Origin: Sva-07 sp041686315 | GTDB lineage: Bacteria > Actinomycetota > Acidimicrobiia > Acidimicrobiales > Ilumatobacteraceae | Assembly: GCA_041686315.1 (NCBI GenBank) | Contig: JAWLEC010000014.1 | Span: 1-33,995, forward strand | DNA length: 33,995 bases | Direction of reading: 5' to 3' | In this document: one piece after another, positions 8,761-15,908 of the stretch | How positions within the stretch are numbered: the stretch's first letter is position 1 | Layout of the letters: the number at the start of each line of letters is the position of its first letter | Made by a program: the position numbers and the translations under genes | Notes under the pieces: model-generated | Told to the model about the DNA's origin: nothing | The model's input: only the letters and a program-made list of their open reading frames with translations | Databases searched by the model: none

Positions 8761-9732
8761 TCAGGCGGTGACGGCGCGGAGGAGGTCGAGGAGGGCCGCG
8801 TCGAACTCGGCCGGCTTCTCCTGCTGGGTCCAGTGGCCGGCGTCCTCGATCATCCGGGTGCCGCGGTGGTCGGGGAGCAGCGCCTCCATCGCGGCGACGT
8901 ACTCGGGCCGGCCGGCGATCACGCCGTCCCTGGTGCCGCCGATGAACGCGGTCGGCATCGACGGCGCCGGCAGGCCGTCGGTGATCGCGTGGTCGGCGTC
9001 GAGGTTGCGGTACCAGCTCAGCGGGCCGAAGAAGCCGCTCGTGGTGAACTGTTCCACGTATACCCGGAAGTCATCCTCGGAGAGCCACGCCGGCAGGCCG
9101 TCGGGCACCGGCTCGCCCCGGGTGATCGAGTCGAGAAAGCCGGTGCCATCCATCGGCGGCAGCGGATCCGGTGCCGGTCCGTACATCTCACCCGATCCAC
9201 CCCACAGCGTGAGCCGCATCGTCTCGGCCACGTCGGCTTCGAGTTCGGCCTCGGCGGGGCCCACGGGTTGGAAGTAGAGCATGTAGAAGAAGCGGTCGCC
9301 GGAGGCCGCACGGAACAGCTCCGTCGGCGGAGCCGGCCACGGCGTGTAGGGCACGCTGACGTTGACGAGGCCGCGGACGCGGTCGGGATGGAGCCGCGCC
9401 AGGTCCCACACCACCAACGCCCCCCAGTCGTGCCCCACGAACACGGCCTGTCGGACGTCGACGTCGTCGAGCAGCCCGATCAGGTCGGCGCAGAGATGGT
9501 CGGTGCGATAGGCCTCGACCTCGCGAGGTGCCGACGATGCGGCATAACCGCGCTGGTCGGGCGCCAGCACCCGGTAGCCCGCGGCCACCAGCGGGTCGAT
9601 CTGGTGACGCCACGAGTGCGAGCTCTCGGGGAAGCCGTGCACGAGCACGACGACCGGATCGCCCGGTGTCCCCGCGTCGATCACGTCGAGTTCGACGCCG
9701 TTGGTGCTGATCCGTCGCCGGGTCGTGGTCAT
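8761..9732 (-). CDS. Alpha/beta hydrolase, epoxide hydrolase-like
   Basis: 323 residues, typical for soluble epoxide hydrolases, which open epoxides to diols through an Asp-ester intermediate. Visible are HGFPESSHSW (oxyanion-hole HGxP), VGHDWGALV with the nucleophile Asp in place of Ser, a cap region with SWYRN that supplies a lid Tyr, and the catalytic His in IEDAGHWTQQEKP. Asp rather than Ser and the HGFPE motif separate it from esterases; haloalkane dehalogenase is the main alternative, but the WYRN lid favours epoxide hydrolase. Start ATG 9732 follows a TAGATT box by 6 nt and lacks a ribosome site. Physiological substrate unknown. Confidence 0.85.
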   Translation of the reverse strand: MTTTRRRISTNGVELDVIDAGTPGDPVVVLVHGFPESSHSWRHQIDPLVAAGYRVLAPDQRGYAASSAPREVEAYRTDHLCADLIGLLDDVDVRQAVFVGHDWGALVVWDLARLHPDRVRGLVNVSVPYTPWPAPPTELFRAASGDRFFYMLYFQPVGPAEAELEADVAETMRLTLWGGSGEMYGPAPDPLPPMDGTGFLDSITRGEPVPDGLPAWLSEDDFRVYVEQFTTSGFFGPLSWYRNLDADHAITDGLPAPSMPTAFIGGTRDGVIAGRPEYVAAMEALLPDHRGTRMIEDAGHWTQQEKPAEFDAALLDLLRAVTA

Positions 9733-9738
9733 CGGGTC

Positions 9739-9744
9739 AATCTA
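9739..9744 (-). promoter_or_regulatory. -10 box TAGATT of a likely leaderless transcript
   Basis: TAGATT on the minus strand ends 6 nt before the ATG of the hydrolase gene, with no Shine-Dalgarno site between. Confidence 0.45.
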
Positions 9745-9827
9745 TGGCCTGCCCGTCGTGGACGGACCCTGTGCCGTCCCGCCCGAGCGCCGGCGGGTTC
9801 GCCCGGCGCCCGGACCGAACGCTGCGA

Positions 9828-10005
9828 TCAGTGGTAGTAGCCGGAGATGTCGACGACGAAGTCGGTGGCGCCGACGCCGGTGGGCCCGCACTGCACCTGG
9901 ATGATCGCACCGCTCGGGACGGTCTCGACCTGCGAGGCGACCTGCGCCTCGAGTTCAAGGAGGATTGCTCCACCGCACGCGCCTCGAACCGCAATCTTCG
10001 GCGGA
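9828..10005 (-). pseudogene. Remnant of a secreted beta-domain protein
   Basis: The 300-base gap between the hydrolase and the 187-residue protein is not empty. On the minus strand a frame reads into a sensible C-terminus, VPSGAIIQVQCGPTG then ATDFVVDISGYYH and stop. The (V/I)VD(V/I)xGYY ending is the hallmark of a beta-rich domain found repeatedly in large actinobacterial secreted proteins. Upstream the frame runs into the neighbouring gene in a different phase, so there is no room for a signal peptide or the rest of such a protein. A decayed or truncated gene is the likely explanation; a short unrelated peptide cannot be excluded. Confidence 0.45.
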
Positions 10006-10033
10006 TCGCGACGAGGAGCCGGCGAGGGGTTGC

Positions 10034-10597
10034 TCAGTCGGCGCCGAGGTCGTGCCAGCCGAGGCCGTCGGCGGCCCAGAGGCGGTCGAAGTCGGCGTCG
10101 ACGGCGTCGCTGAAACCGAACCGGTTGCGGTAGTTGTACCGCCAGCGCTGCTCCGACATCGGCACACCCGCGCGCGCCAAGCGTCCGACGCAGTATGCAT
10201 CCCACGCCGCGTTCTGCTGCAGGCTCAGTTCGAGGTCGGCCGGGGCGTCGGCGAAGTCGGCACGCATCCGGTCACGGGCGCGCAGCAGCATCCGTCCGAG
10301 CGACTGACGGGCGTTGTCGACCCCGAAGTGGGTGAGGTGCTGGAAGTCGTCGAGCGCCCCGCTCTCGGCGTGGATCGTGATCCGGGCGTCCGCCGACGTG
10401 CCGTCGACCTCGGCCGACAGCTTGGCCGCCGGTGTGGTCTCGTCGACGACCACGTGGACAGGGTTGCCCACTCCGAGCAGCCCGGCGAGTTCGGACACCA
10501 CGTCGACGATCCGGTCCGGCTCGTAGTGGACGAACGTGAAGTGGTCGGGGTCGACCGTGATCTTCGCCGAGGTCTCGGCGGCCGTGACGTCGCTCAT
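10034..10597 (-). CDS. Conserved-looking protein of unknown function in diiron operon
   Basis: 187 residues, soluble, no signal peptide. The N-terminal half (12-85) alternates short strands with a VDETTPAAKLSAEVDG-like turn. The C-terminal half is helical and aromatic: FGVDNARQSLGRMLLRARD, then QNAAWDAYCVGRLARAGVP and RWRYNYRNRFGFSDAVD. I do not recognise a named family. It starts 15 bases after the stop of the DUF455-like gene and on the same strand, so it is almost certainly the third gene of that operon and may be an accessory or partner of the ferritin-like proteins. Confidence 0.7.
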   Translation of the reverse strand: MSDVTAAETSAKITVDPDHFTFVHYEPDRIVDVVSELAGLLGVGNPVHVVVDETTPAAKLSAEVDGTSADARITIHAESGALDDFQHLTHFGVDNARQSLGRMLLRARDRMRADFADAPADLELSLQQNAAWDAYCVGRLARAGVPMSEQRWRYNYRNRFGFSDAVDADFDRLWAADGLGWHDLGAD

Positions 10598-10612
10598 GTG
10601 CGTGCGGCGGCG

Positions 10613-11479
10613 TCAGGCAGGCGCCGACCCGACACCGGCCTTGTCGCGGTAGGAGCGGACGACTGCCTTGCGCTCCTCGAGGGCGTCGTGGTCCATCTGG
10701 GAGATCTGATCGACCTCGTCGTCGGTGAACCCGGCGAGCTCGCGGAAGCGGCGGGCCAGGCCGATCGGGCTCTCCTCGGTCTCGCCGCGGGCGCCACCGA
10801 AGCTGAAGAGCTTGTCGACCACCTGTTGGAACTCGAGCGCCTTGGCCCGGCGGTCGGGGTCGTGCTCGGTCACCTTGCGCAGCCAGTCGGAGCCCATCTT
10901 CACGTGGGTGACCTCGTCGGCCAGCATCCAGTCCTCGCAGAACTCGAGGTACGGGTCGCCGGCCAGGTCGCCGAACTCCTTCATCTGCGTGAACACGTCG
11001 ATGGCGAGGCCCTCGAGTGCCCGGTTGACGCCGGCGAGACGCAGGATCGGATCGTTCGAACACGCCGCTTCGAACAGCACCGTGTTCTCGGCGAACTGGC
11101 CGAGCTCGGTGCCCATCCAGTCGGACAGCTTGACGCTGATCTCCACGTGCCGTGCCTCGTCCCAGGCCTGGCGGGCCATGTCGAGCTTCAGTTCGAACGG
11201 GATCGTGTCGCCGGTGCCGTCGCCGGCGGCGAAGTCGTGGGCCGTGCGGCCGGCGCCCTCGAGCGCCTGGATCTCGCCGACCATGATGCCGTGCATCAGC
11301 GAGCGGGCGCCGTCGGACGCGTCGTGACGGTCGGGGGTGAGCCGCATCGACTTGCCACGGCTCTTGCGGGAGCTGCCGACGTCGTTGACCGTGCGGGCGT
11401 CCTTCATCCGCTCGGCCATGTTGGTCTGGACGAATCGCTCGTCACGAGCGAGGTCCTCGACCGGAAAGAACTGGCGCAT
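10613..11479 (-). CDS. Ferritin-like diiron protein, DUF455/MiaE-like
   Basis: 288 residues. Residues 55-210 form a four-helix ferritin-like bundle with a full set of iron ligands: Glu69/Glu74 in GEIQALEGAGR, ExxxH in WDEARHVEI (Glu108, His111), Glu156 in RALEGLAIDVF, and DEVTHVKMGSDW (Glu189, His192). This matches the DUF455 group, related to diiron hydroxylases and oxidases such as MiaE; the substrate is not evident. The C-terminal 75 residues add a short helical tail. Translational coupling to the gene upstream is strong: its start ATG shares a base with that gene's stop (TGATG at 11481-11477). Confidence 0.8.
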   Translation of the reverse strand: MRQFFPVEDLARDERFVQTNMAERMKDARTVNDVGSSRKSRGKSMRLTPDRHDASDGARSLMHGIMVGEIQALEGAGRTAHDFAAGDGTGDTIPFELKLDMARQAWDEARHVEISVKLSDWMGTELGQFAENTVLFEAACSNDPILRLAGVNRALEGLAIDVFTQMKEFGDLAGDPYLEFCEDWMLADEVTHVKMGSDWLRKVTEHDPDRRAKALEFQQVVDKLFSFGGARGETEESPIGLARRFRELAGFTDDEVDQISQMDHDALEERKAVVRSYRDKAGVGSAPA

Positions 11480-12153
11480 CAGTGGTCCCCTTCGCTGTTG
11501 CCGGTGGTGTCGTCCCCGCCGCCGATGCTACCCGAGCCGGTGATGCCACCCGCCTCGACCATGATCGCCTCCAACTTCTGTTGGTGGTCGGCGGCCCGGC
11601 GGACGTGGTCGGGAGTGGTGATCAACGACTGCAGCAGCATCTCGCCGTCACGCCAGTCGTCGTACTCGTCCTGGAGGATGAAGTTGATCGACCGGATCGT
11701 GGGAGCGTCGGTGATCTCGCTGGTGTTGTTGCGGTGGTACGTGTACGCAGCGATGAACCGCGGGATCAGCACCCGGTAGACGCCCACGAGCTTCTCGATG
11801 GTGAGCTCGGGTGCCTCTGGCTCGGTCATCGCACCGACGAACCGTTCCATCGCCTCGTTGGCGGGCACGGTGAGCCGCTCGGGCTTCATCTCGCGCAGCT
11901 CGGGCAGGCGCTTGCGCCACAGGTCGGCATGCCAGGCGTGGTGGTAGCAGTGCGTGCCGAACCGCATCTTCACGTCGAGTTCGGGGACGGTGGCCACCCA
12001 GCCACCGAGTGCCTCGAACAGCTTCGTCTCGGTCCACGCGTAGTTGCCGACGCGGCGGGCGGTCTCGGCCACGTCGAAGCGTCCAGGCAGGTCGCGACGG
12101 TCCCACGGCGCGAACGGTGCACGGACAGTGGACCCTGTCGCAGTGTTCCCCAT
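11479..12153 (-). CDS. Probable second ferritin-like protein, first gene of operon
   Basis: 224 residues. Helical, with Glu42/Glu47 in YAWTETKLFEALGGW, a His-rich helix FGTHCYHHAWHADLWRKRL (His68, 71, 72, 75), and a later acidic helix FILQDEYDDWRDGEMLLQSL: the spacing suggests a four-helix carboxylate/His metal-binding bundle, although I cannot name the family. The tail is Gly/Ser/Asp-rich and probably disordered. ATG 12153 is chosen because TACGGT lies 7 nt upstream and no homologous-looking sequence precedes it; the open frame continues to 12234. It leads the three-gene operon 12153-10034. Confidence 0.68.
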   Translation of the reverse strand: MGNTATGSTVRAPFAPWDRRDLPGRFDVAETARRVGNYAWTETKLFEALGGWVATVPELDVKMRFGTHCYHHAWHADLWRKRLPELREMKPERLTVPANEAMERFVGAMTEPEAPELTIEKLVGVYRVLIPRFIAAYTYHRNNTSEITDAPTIRSINFILQDEYDDWRDGEMLLQSLITTPDHVRRAADHQQKLEAIMVEAGGITGSGSIGGGDDTTGNSEGDH

Positions 12154-12160
12154 CCGCGCG

Positions 12161-12166
12161 ACCGTA
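12161..12166 (-). promoter_or_regulatory. -10 box TACGGT of a likely leaderless operon
   Basis: TACGGT ends 7 nt before the ATG at 12153 on the minus strand, with no Shine-Dalgarno site. It would drive the whole three-gene diiron operon. Confidence 0.45.
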
Positions 12167-12238
12167 GCCACCGGTGGCAGCCCCCGTGCGACCGGAGAGC
12201 GCCTCGGTCGTCCGGCCACCGCCACCACCAGCACCGGT

Positions 12239-12286
12239 CGAGCGATGAGCGAAACACCCGTATCCGGTGGGTTGGCTCATCGCTCG
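12239..12286. terminator. 12-bp perfect inverted repeat downstream of the ABC1 kinase gene
   Basis: CGAGCGATGAGC (12239-12250) and GCTCATCGCTCG (12275-12286) are perfect inverted arms around a 24-base loop. They lie 26 bases past the kinase stop (12312) and before the diiron operon promoter. No T-run follows. The motif GCGATGAGCGAA is shared with the 41-bp repeats at 2838 and 2900, so the site may be a diverged relative. Confidence 0.5.
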
Positions 12287-12311
12287 GGCCACTGCTGGGC
12301 CGGCGTGGGGA

Positions 12312-13760
12312 TCAGCCGGCGCTGTGAGAGGCGGTCCAGGCGGCCTCGGCGGCGCCGAGGTCGGTGGCCGGTTCTCCGTCGGCGATGTACTCGAGCAGCA
12401 TCCCGCGCCACGGGCCGTGTGCCTCGAGCTTGCCGAGGATGGCGCTCACCCCCCACACCACCCGGTCGAGGATCACGAAGCTCGGCGGCATGTTCAGCCG
12501 CTCGATCACCGGGGCATGCGGGCCCTGCACGTCGAAGATCTTGCCGATCGTGTCGCGCATCCACTCGCGCGTGAACGTGAACTCGTCGGAGAGGTACGGC
12601 ACGTACGGGCTCGACACGTAGTCGTAGACCAGCTCGGCGTCGAGGCCGTGATCGGCGGGCAGGAAGTTCGACGCCACCATCTTCGCCACGAGCTTGTCGG
12701 GGTCGCGGTCGACGATGATCGCGTCCATCGTGGGCTTCAGGTTCTCCCATTCGCCGGGTGACCAGCGCTTGACGAGGCCGTAGTCGAGGAAGGTGACGCT
12801 GCCGTCGTGGTGGAACTTGTAGTTGCCGGGATGCGGGTCGCCGTTGAAGATGCCGTAGCGCATGATGGCGTTCTGGGCGAAGCGCCAGATCACCTCGGCG
12901 GCGCGCTGCTGAGTGGCGTAGGACTCGGTGGTGCGGAACTGGTCGAAGGTCATCCCGTCGACCCACTCGGTGGTGAGTACGCGGGCGCTGCACAGATCGG
13001 GCACCAGCTTGGGGATCCGCACCCACGGGTGGCCCTGGAAACGTGCCTCGAACTCGGCGAGGTTGCCGGCCTCGATGGAGTAGTCGAGCTCCTCACGCAT
13101 GCGGTCGCGCAGCTCGTCGACGAGGCCCTTGGCATCGAGGCCCTTGAGCATCATCGACGAGAACATGGCGTACATCACCTCGGCGGCGTCGAGGTCGCTC
13201 TCGATCGCCTCGTGCACGCCCGGATACTGCACCTTCACGGCGACGTCACGCCCGTCATGGGTGATGGCGCGGTGCACCTGGCCGATCGATGCGGCGGCGA
13301 CCGGCATGTCGGTCCAGTCGAGGAACACCCTCTCGGGCGGCTTGCCGAAGTCGTCGCGCACCACATTGGCGGCGAGAGTGGGTGCCATCGGTGCGGCGTC
13401 GGCCTGCAGGGTGGCGAGCGCGTCCTGGGCCTCGTCGGGCAGTGCCTCGAAGATGAACGAGATCAACTGGCCCGCCTTCATCAGCACGCCCTTCATCTCG
13501 CCGAGCTCCTTGGCGACGTCCGCGGCGGTGCGGATGGCGAACTGTTCGTCGAGTTCGGCGCGCCGCTGCTCGGCGGTGCCGAAGCCGCGGACACGGGAGA
13601 CGGCGAAGCGGGTGGAGTTGCGTGCCGACAGCTTCCAGACCTTGGCCGACCTGGTGAAGCGGCTGGTGAGCGGCGAGGACTTCGCCCGTTGTGCGGCTGC
13701 GGCGAGCCCGGCCGCGAGTGCGGCGATCGAGGCGACGGAGGCGACGGCCTTCTTCTGCAT
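12312..13760 (-). CDS. ABC1/UbiB-type (AarF) atypical kinase
   Basis: 482 residues. It contains the signature KxGQ motif of the ABC1 family (Lys95-Ala-Gly-Gln98), the Ala-rich loop AAASIGQVHRA (155-165) in place of a Gly-rich loop, the VAIK-type lysine in VAVKVQYPG (Lys176), ELDYSIEAGN, the catalytic loop NGDPHPGN and a DFG-like LDYGLVK. Characterised members act on or regulate isoprenoid quinone (coenzyme Q) lipids as ATPases or kinases. A hydrophobic Ala-rich N-terminus (5-24) could be a membrane anchor or signal-like segment. It is translationally coupled to a DksA-like small gene: stop and start share a base (TGATG at 13762-13758). The actinobacterial substrate is unknown. Confidence 0.88.
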   Translation of the reverse strand: MQKKAVASVASIAALAAGLAAAAQRAKSSPLTSRFTRSAKVWKLSARNSTRFAVSRVRGFGTAEQRRAELDEQFAIRTAADVAKELGEMKGVLMKAGQLISFIFEALPDEAQDALATLQADAAPMAPTLAANVVRDDFGKPPERVFLDWTDMPVAAASIGQVHRAITHDGRDVAVKVQYPGVHEAIESDLDAAEVMYAMFSSMMLKGLDAKGLVDELRDRMREELDYSIEAGNLAEFEARFQGHPWVRIPKLVPDLCSARVLTTEWVDGMTFDQFRTTESYATQQRAAEVIWRFAQNAIMRYGIFNGDPHPGNYKFHHDGSVTFLDYGLVKRWSPGEWENLKPTMDAIIVDRDPDKLVAKMVASNFLPADHGLDAELVYDYVSSPYVPYLSDEFTFTREWMRDTIGKIFDVQGPHAPVIERLNMPPSFVILDRVVWGVSAILGKLEAHGPWRGMLLEYIADGEPATDLGAAEAAWTASHSAG

Positions 13761-13963
13761 CAGGCCCGCCGTGCCGTGGGGTCGTCGGCGAGCACCCGAT
13801 CGGGGATCGGCTCGCCGGTGATCTCGTCGGTGCGGTAGGTGCCGTCGGCCAGCCGGGCGAGTGCCGCCTCGATGGCGTCGAGGTCACGCTCGAATGCAGC
13901 CAGATCGACGTCGGGGGTCTGCTCGGCAGGGAGGGCGGGGGTGCGATCGTGCGGGTCGGTCAC
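13760..13963 (-). CDS. Small DksA/TraR-like protein lacking zinc cysteines
   Basis: 67 residues. After a short acidic lead, FERDLDAIEAALARLADGTY and then TDEITGEPIP-DRVLADDPTARRA closely follow the C-terminal zinc-finger region of DksA/TraR proteins, where the usual reading is C-x-x-C-GEPIP. Here the cysteines are replaced by Thr and Ile, so zinc binding at this site is lost. Start GTG 13963 is chosen because TACCGT lies 7 nt upstream; the open frame extends to 14116 but adds nothing DksA-like. It is the first gene of a two-gene operon with the ABC1 kinase, the two overlapping by one base. Role unknown; RNA polymerase binding is only a family-based possibility. Confidence 0.65.
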   Translation of the reverse strand: MTDPHDRTPALPAEQTPDVDLAAFERDLDAIEAALARLADGTYRTDEITGEPIPDRVLADDPTARRA

Positions 13964-13970
13964 GCCGTCG

Positions 13971-13976
13971 ACGGTA
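13971..13976 (-). promoter_or_regulatory. -10 box TACCGT of a likely leaderless operon
   Basis: TACCGT ends 7 nt before the GTG at 13963 (minus strand). It overlaps a short palindrome CCGTCGACGG (13965-13974). It is divergent from the importer promoter at 14051, so the two share a 100-base intergenic region. Confidence 0.45.
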
Positions 13977-14050
13977 GTCGCGTCCGCGCCGGTGTGGACC
14001 CCCTGGGTGAACACTCGGTGCGGAGCGCGGCGCACGCATGCAGCGCGCAA

Positions 14051-14056
14051 TAGGGT
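14051..14056 (+). promoter_or_regulatory. -10 box TAGGGT of a likely leaderless ABC importer operon
   Basis: TAGGGT ends 7 nt before the GTG at 14064, with no Shine-Dalgarno site. It would drive the two permeases and the binding protein. Confidence 0.5.
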
Positions 14057-14063
14057 TCGCGTC

Positions 14064-14981
14064 GTGGCCGACGACGAGCGACAGCGATCGCGTTGGGTGG
14101 ACTTCCCGCTCGCCATGGCGATGCTGGCCCCGTCGGCCGTCGTGCTCGGGCTGTTCGTGCTCTACCCGCTCGGGCGGGCGGTGTGGCTGGGACAGCAGCG
14201 GTGCAACAACTTCGGTGGCAACTGCCGGTCGCAGGGGTTCGGCCAGTACGCCGACATCTTCCGGTCCACCGAGTTCCAGAACGCGCTCGTGGTCACAGCG
14301 AAGTTCGCCCTGCTCACGGTGCCGCTCGGGCTGGTGTTGGGCGTGGGGCTGGCGGTGCTCGCCGACAAGCACCTGCGCGGCATCGGTGTCTTCCGGGCGA
14401 TCTTCTCGTCCACCGTCGCCACGTCGGTGGCGGTGGCCAGCCTGATGTGGCTGTTCCTGCTGCAGCCCTCGGTGGGCGTGCTCGCCAACGTCGAATGGTT
14501 CAACTCGCTGTTCCCGTCGGTGAAGGATCCCGGCTGGCTCCAGGACCCCGGCACCGCCCTCACTGCCGTGGCGATGTCGAGCGTGTGGGGTGGCCTCGGG
14601 TTCACGTTCATCCTCGTCACTGCGGGCCTGCAGGGGATCCCGGCCGAGTACCACGAGGCGGCGGCGGTCGACGGTGCCGGTGGCGTCCGCCGGTTCTGGT
14701 CGGTGACGCTGCCGATGCTGGGCCCCACCCTGCTGTTCGTGGTGATCGTGCTCACCACCCGCGCCTTCCAGGCGTTCGGGGAGGTCGACCTGCTCACCGA
14801 CGGCGGGCCGCGCCCGCAGGACTCCACCACCACGCTGACGTACTTCATCTACGGCCAGAGCTCACCGATCAAGGGTGACGTGGGCCTGCAGGCCGGCTCG
14901 GCGGTGCTGCTGTTCGTGCTGCTGCTGGCGCTGTCGCTGCTGCAGCTGCGCATGATCGGACGACGGGTGCACTATGCCTGA
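14064..14981 (+). CDS. ABC sugar transporter permease, MalF/UgpA type
   Basis: 305 residues with six membrane segments (first at about 13-35, DFPLAMAMLAPSAVVLGLF). The cytoplasmic EAA loop EYHEAAAVDGAGGVRRFWSV (about 194-213) is the coupling site for an ATPase. It belongs to the carbohydrate-uptake CUT1 group (MalF, UgpA, LacF). GTG 14064 gives a normal-length N-terminus and follows a TAGGGT box; upstream extensions are not conserved-looking. It overlaps the next permease by 8 bases. No ATPase is encoded in this cluster, so a shared MsmK/UgpC-type ATPase elsewhere is expected. Confidence 0.9.
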   Translation: MADDERQRSRWVDFPLAMAMLAPSAVVLGLFVLYPLGRAVWLGQQRCNNFGGNCRSQGFGQYADIFRSTEFQNALVVTAKFALLTVPLGLVLGVGLAVLADKHLRGIGVFRAIFSSTVATSVAVASLMWLFLLQPSVGVLANVEWFNSLFPSVKDPGWLQDPGTALTAVAMSSVWGGLGFTFILVTAGLQGIPAEYHEAAAVDGAGGVRRFWSVTLPMLGPTLLFVVIVLTTRAFQAFGEVDLLTDGGPRPQDSTTTLTYFIYGQSSPIKGDVGLQAGSAVLLFVLLLALSLLQLRMIGRRVHYA

Positions 14982-15903
14982 CGACCGCACCACGGCCGTG
15001 CTCGACGACGATGCCGCTCCGGGGGCGCCCACCGACGCACTCGTCGACGACCAGCTGGTCGAGAACCCGGTCCCCGACTCGTTCGACGATCCGCGGGGAT
15101 GGCGACGGGTGGGCCGCTACACGCTGCTCGGCATCGTGGCGTTCGTGGTGCTGTTCCCCGTGTACACCACGGTGATCGCGTCCTTGAAGCCGGGCAACAA
15201 GGTGCTCCAGAACCCGCTGGTGCCCGACGCGTTCACGCTCGACGTACTCGCCGACGCCTGGTCGACCGGCCGGCTCGGCCGCTACCTGTTCAACTCGATC
15301 GTGGTCGCCATCGTGATCACGTTGTTCCAGGTGGTCACGTCGGTACTGTCGGCGTACGCGTTCGCGATCCTCGACTTCCCGGGCAAGAACGTGCTGTTCC
15401 TGGCGTTCATCGCCACGTTGCTGGTGCCGATCGAAGCGACGTTGGTGGTCAACTTCGACACGGTCGACGGACTCGGCTGGGTGAACACGTACCAGGGGCT
15501 CGCCGTTCCGTTCCTCGCCACGGCGTTCGGCACGTTCCTGATCCGCCAGGTGTTCCTCACCCTGCCGCGCGACCTCCGCGACGCCGCAGCGATCGACGGC
15601 GTCGGCCATCTCGGATTCCTGCGCCACGTGGCGATCCCGCTGGTGCGGCCCACTCTCGGAGCGCTCGCCCTCTTTGCGTTCCTCGGCTCGTGGAACCAGT
15701 ACCTGTGGCCGAACCTGGTGGTGAACGAGGCCGACATGAACACCGTGCAGAGCGGGCTGCGCGTGCTGAGCAAGGGCAACGTCGACGAGCCGAACCTCGT
15801 GATGGCGGGCACGGTGATCGCCGCGATCCCGGTGGCCGTCGTGCTGCTGGTCTTCCAACGACAACTCGTGCGGGGCCTCACCGCCGGCGCCGTGAAAGGA
15901 TGA
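14974..15903 (+). CDS. ABC sugar transporter permease, MalG/UgpE type
   Basis: 309 residues. A 45-residue acidic cytoplasmic N-terminus is followed by six membrane segments (first at about 48-68). The EAA loop is DLRDAAAIDGVGHLGFLRHV (about 201-220), and the fold NIVVNEADMNT-like end loop is typical of MalG/UgpE proteins. It pairs with the preceding permease to make the heterodimeric channel. The start ATG 14974 overlaps the stop of the first permease, and its own stop overlaps an ATG at 15900, so the three genes are translationally coupled. Confidence 0.9.
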   Translation: MPDDRTTAVLDDDAAPGAPTDALVDDQLVENPVPDSFDDPRGWRRVGRYTLLGIVAFVVLFPVYTTVIASLKPGNKVLQNPLVPDAFTLDVLADAWSTGRLGRYLFNSIVVAIVITLFQVVTSVLSAYAFAILDFPGKNVLFLAFIATLLVPIEATLVVNFDTVDGLGWVNTYQGLAVPFLATAFGTFLIRQVFLTLPRDLRDAAAIDGVGHLGFLRHVAIPLVRPTLGALALFAFLGSWNQYLWPNLVVNEADMNTVQSGLRVLSKGNVDEPNLVMAGTVIAAIPVAVVLLVFQRQLVRGLTAGAVKG

Positions 15904-15908
15904 CGACG

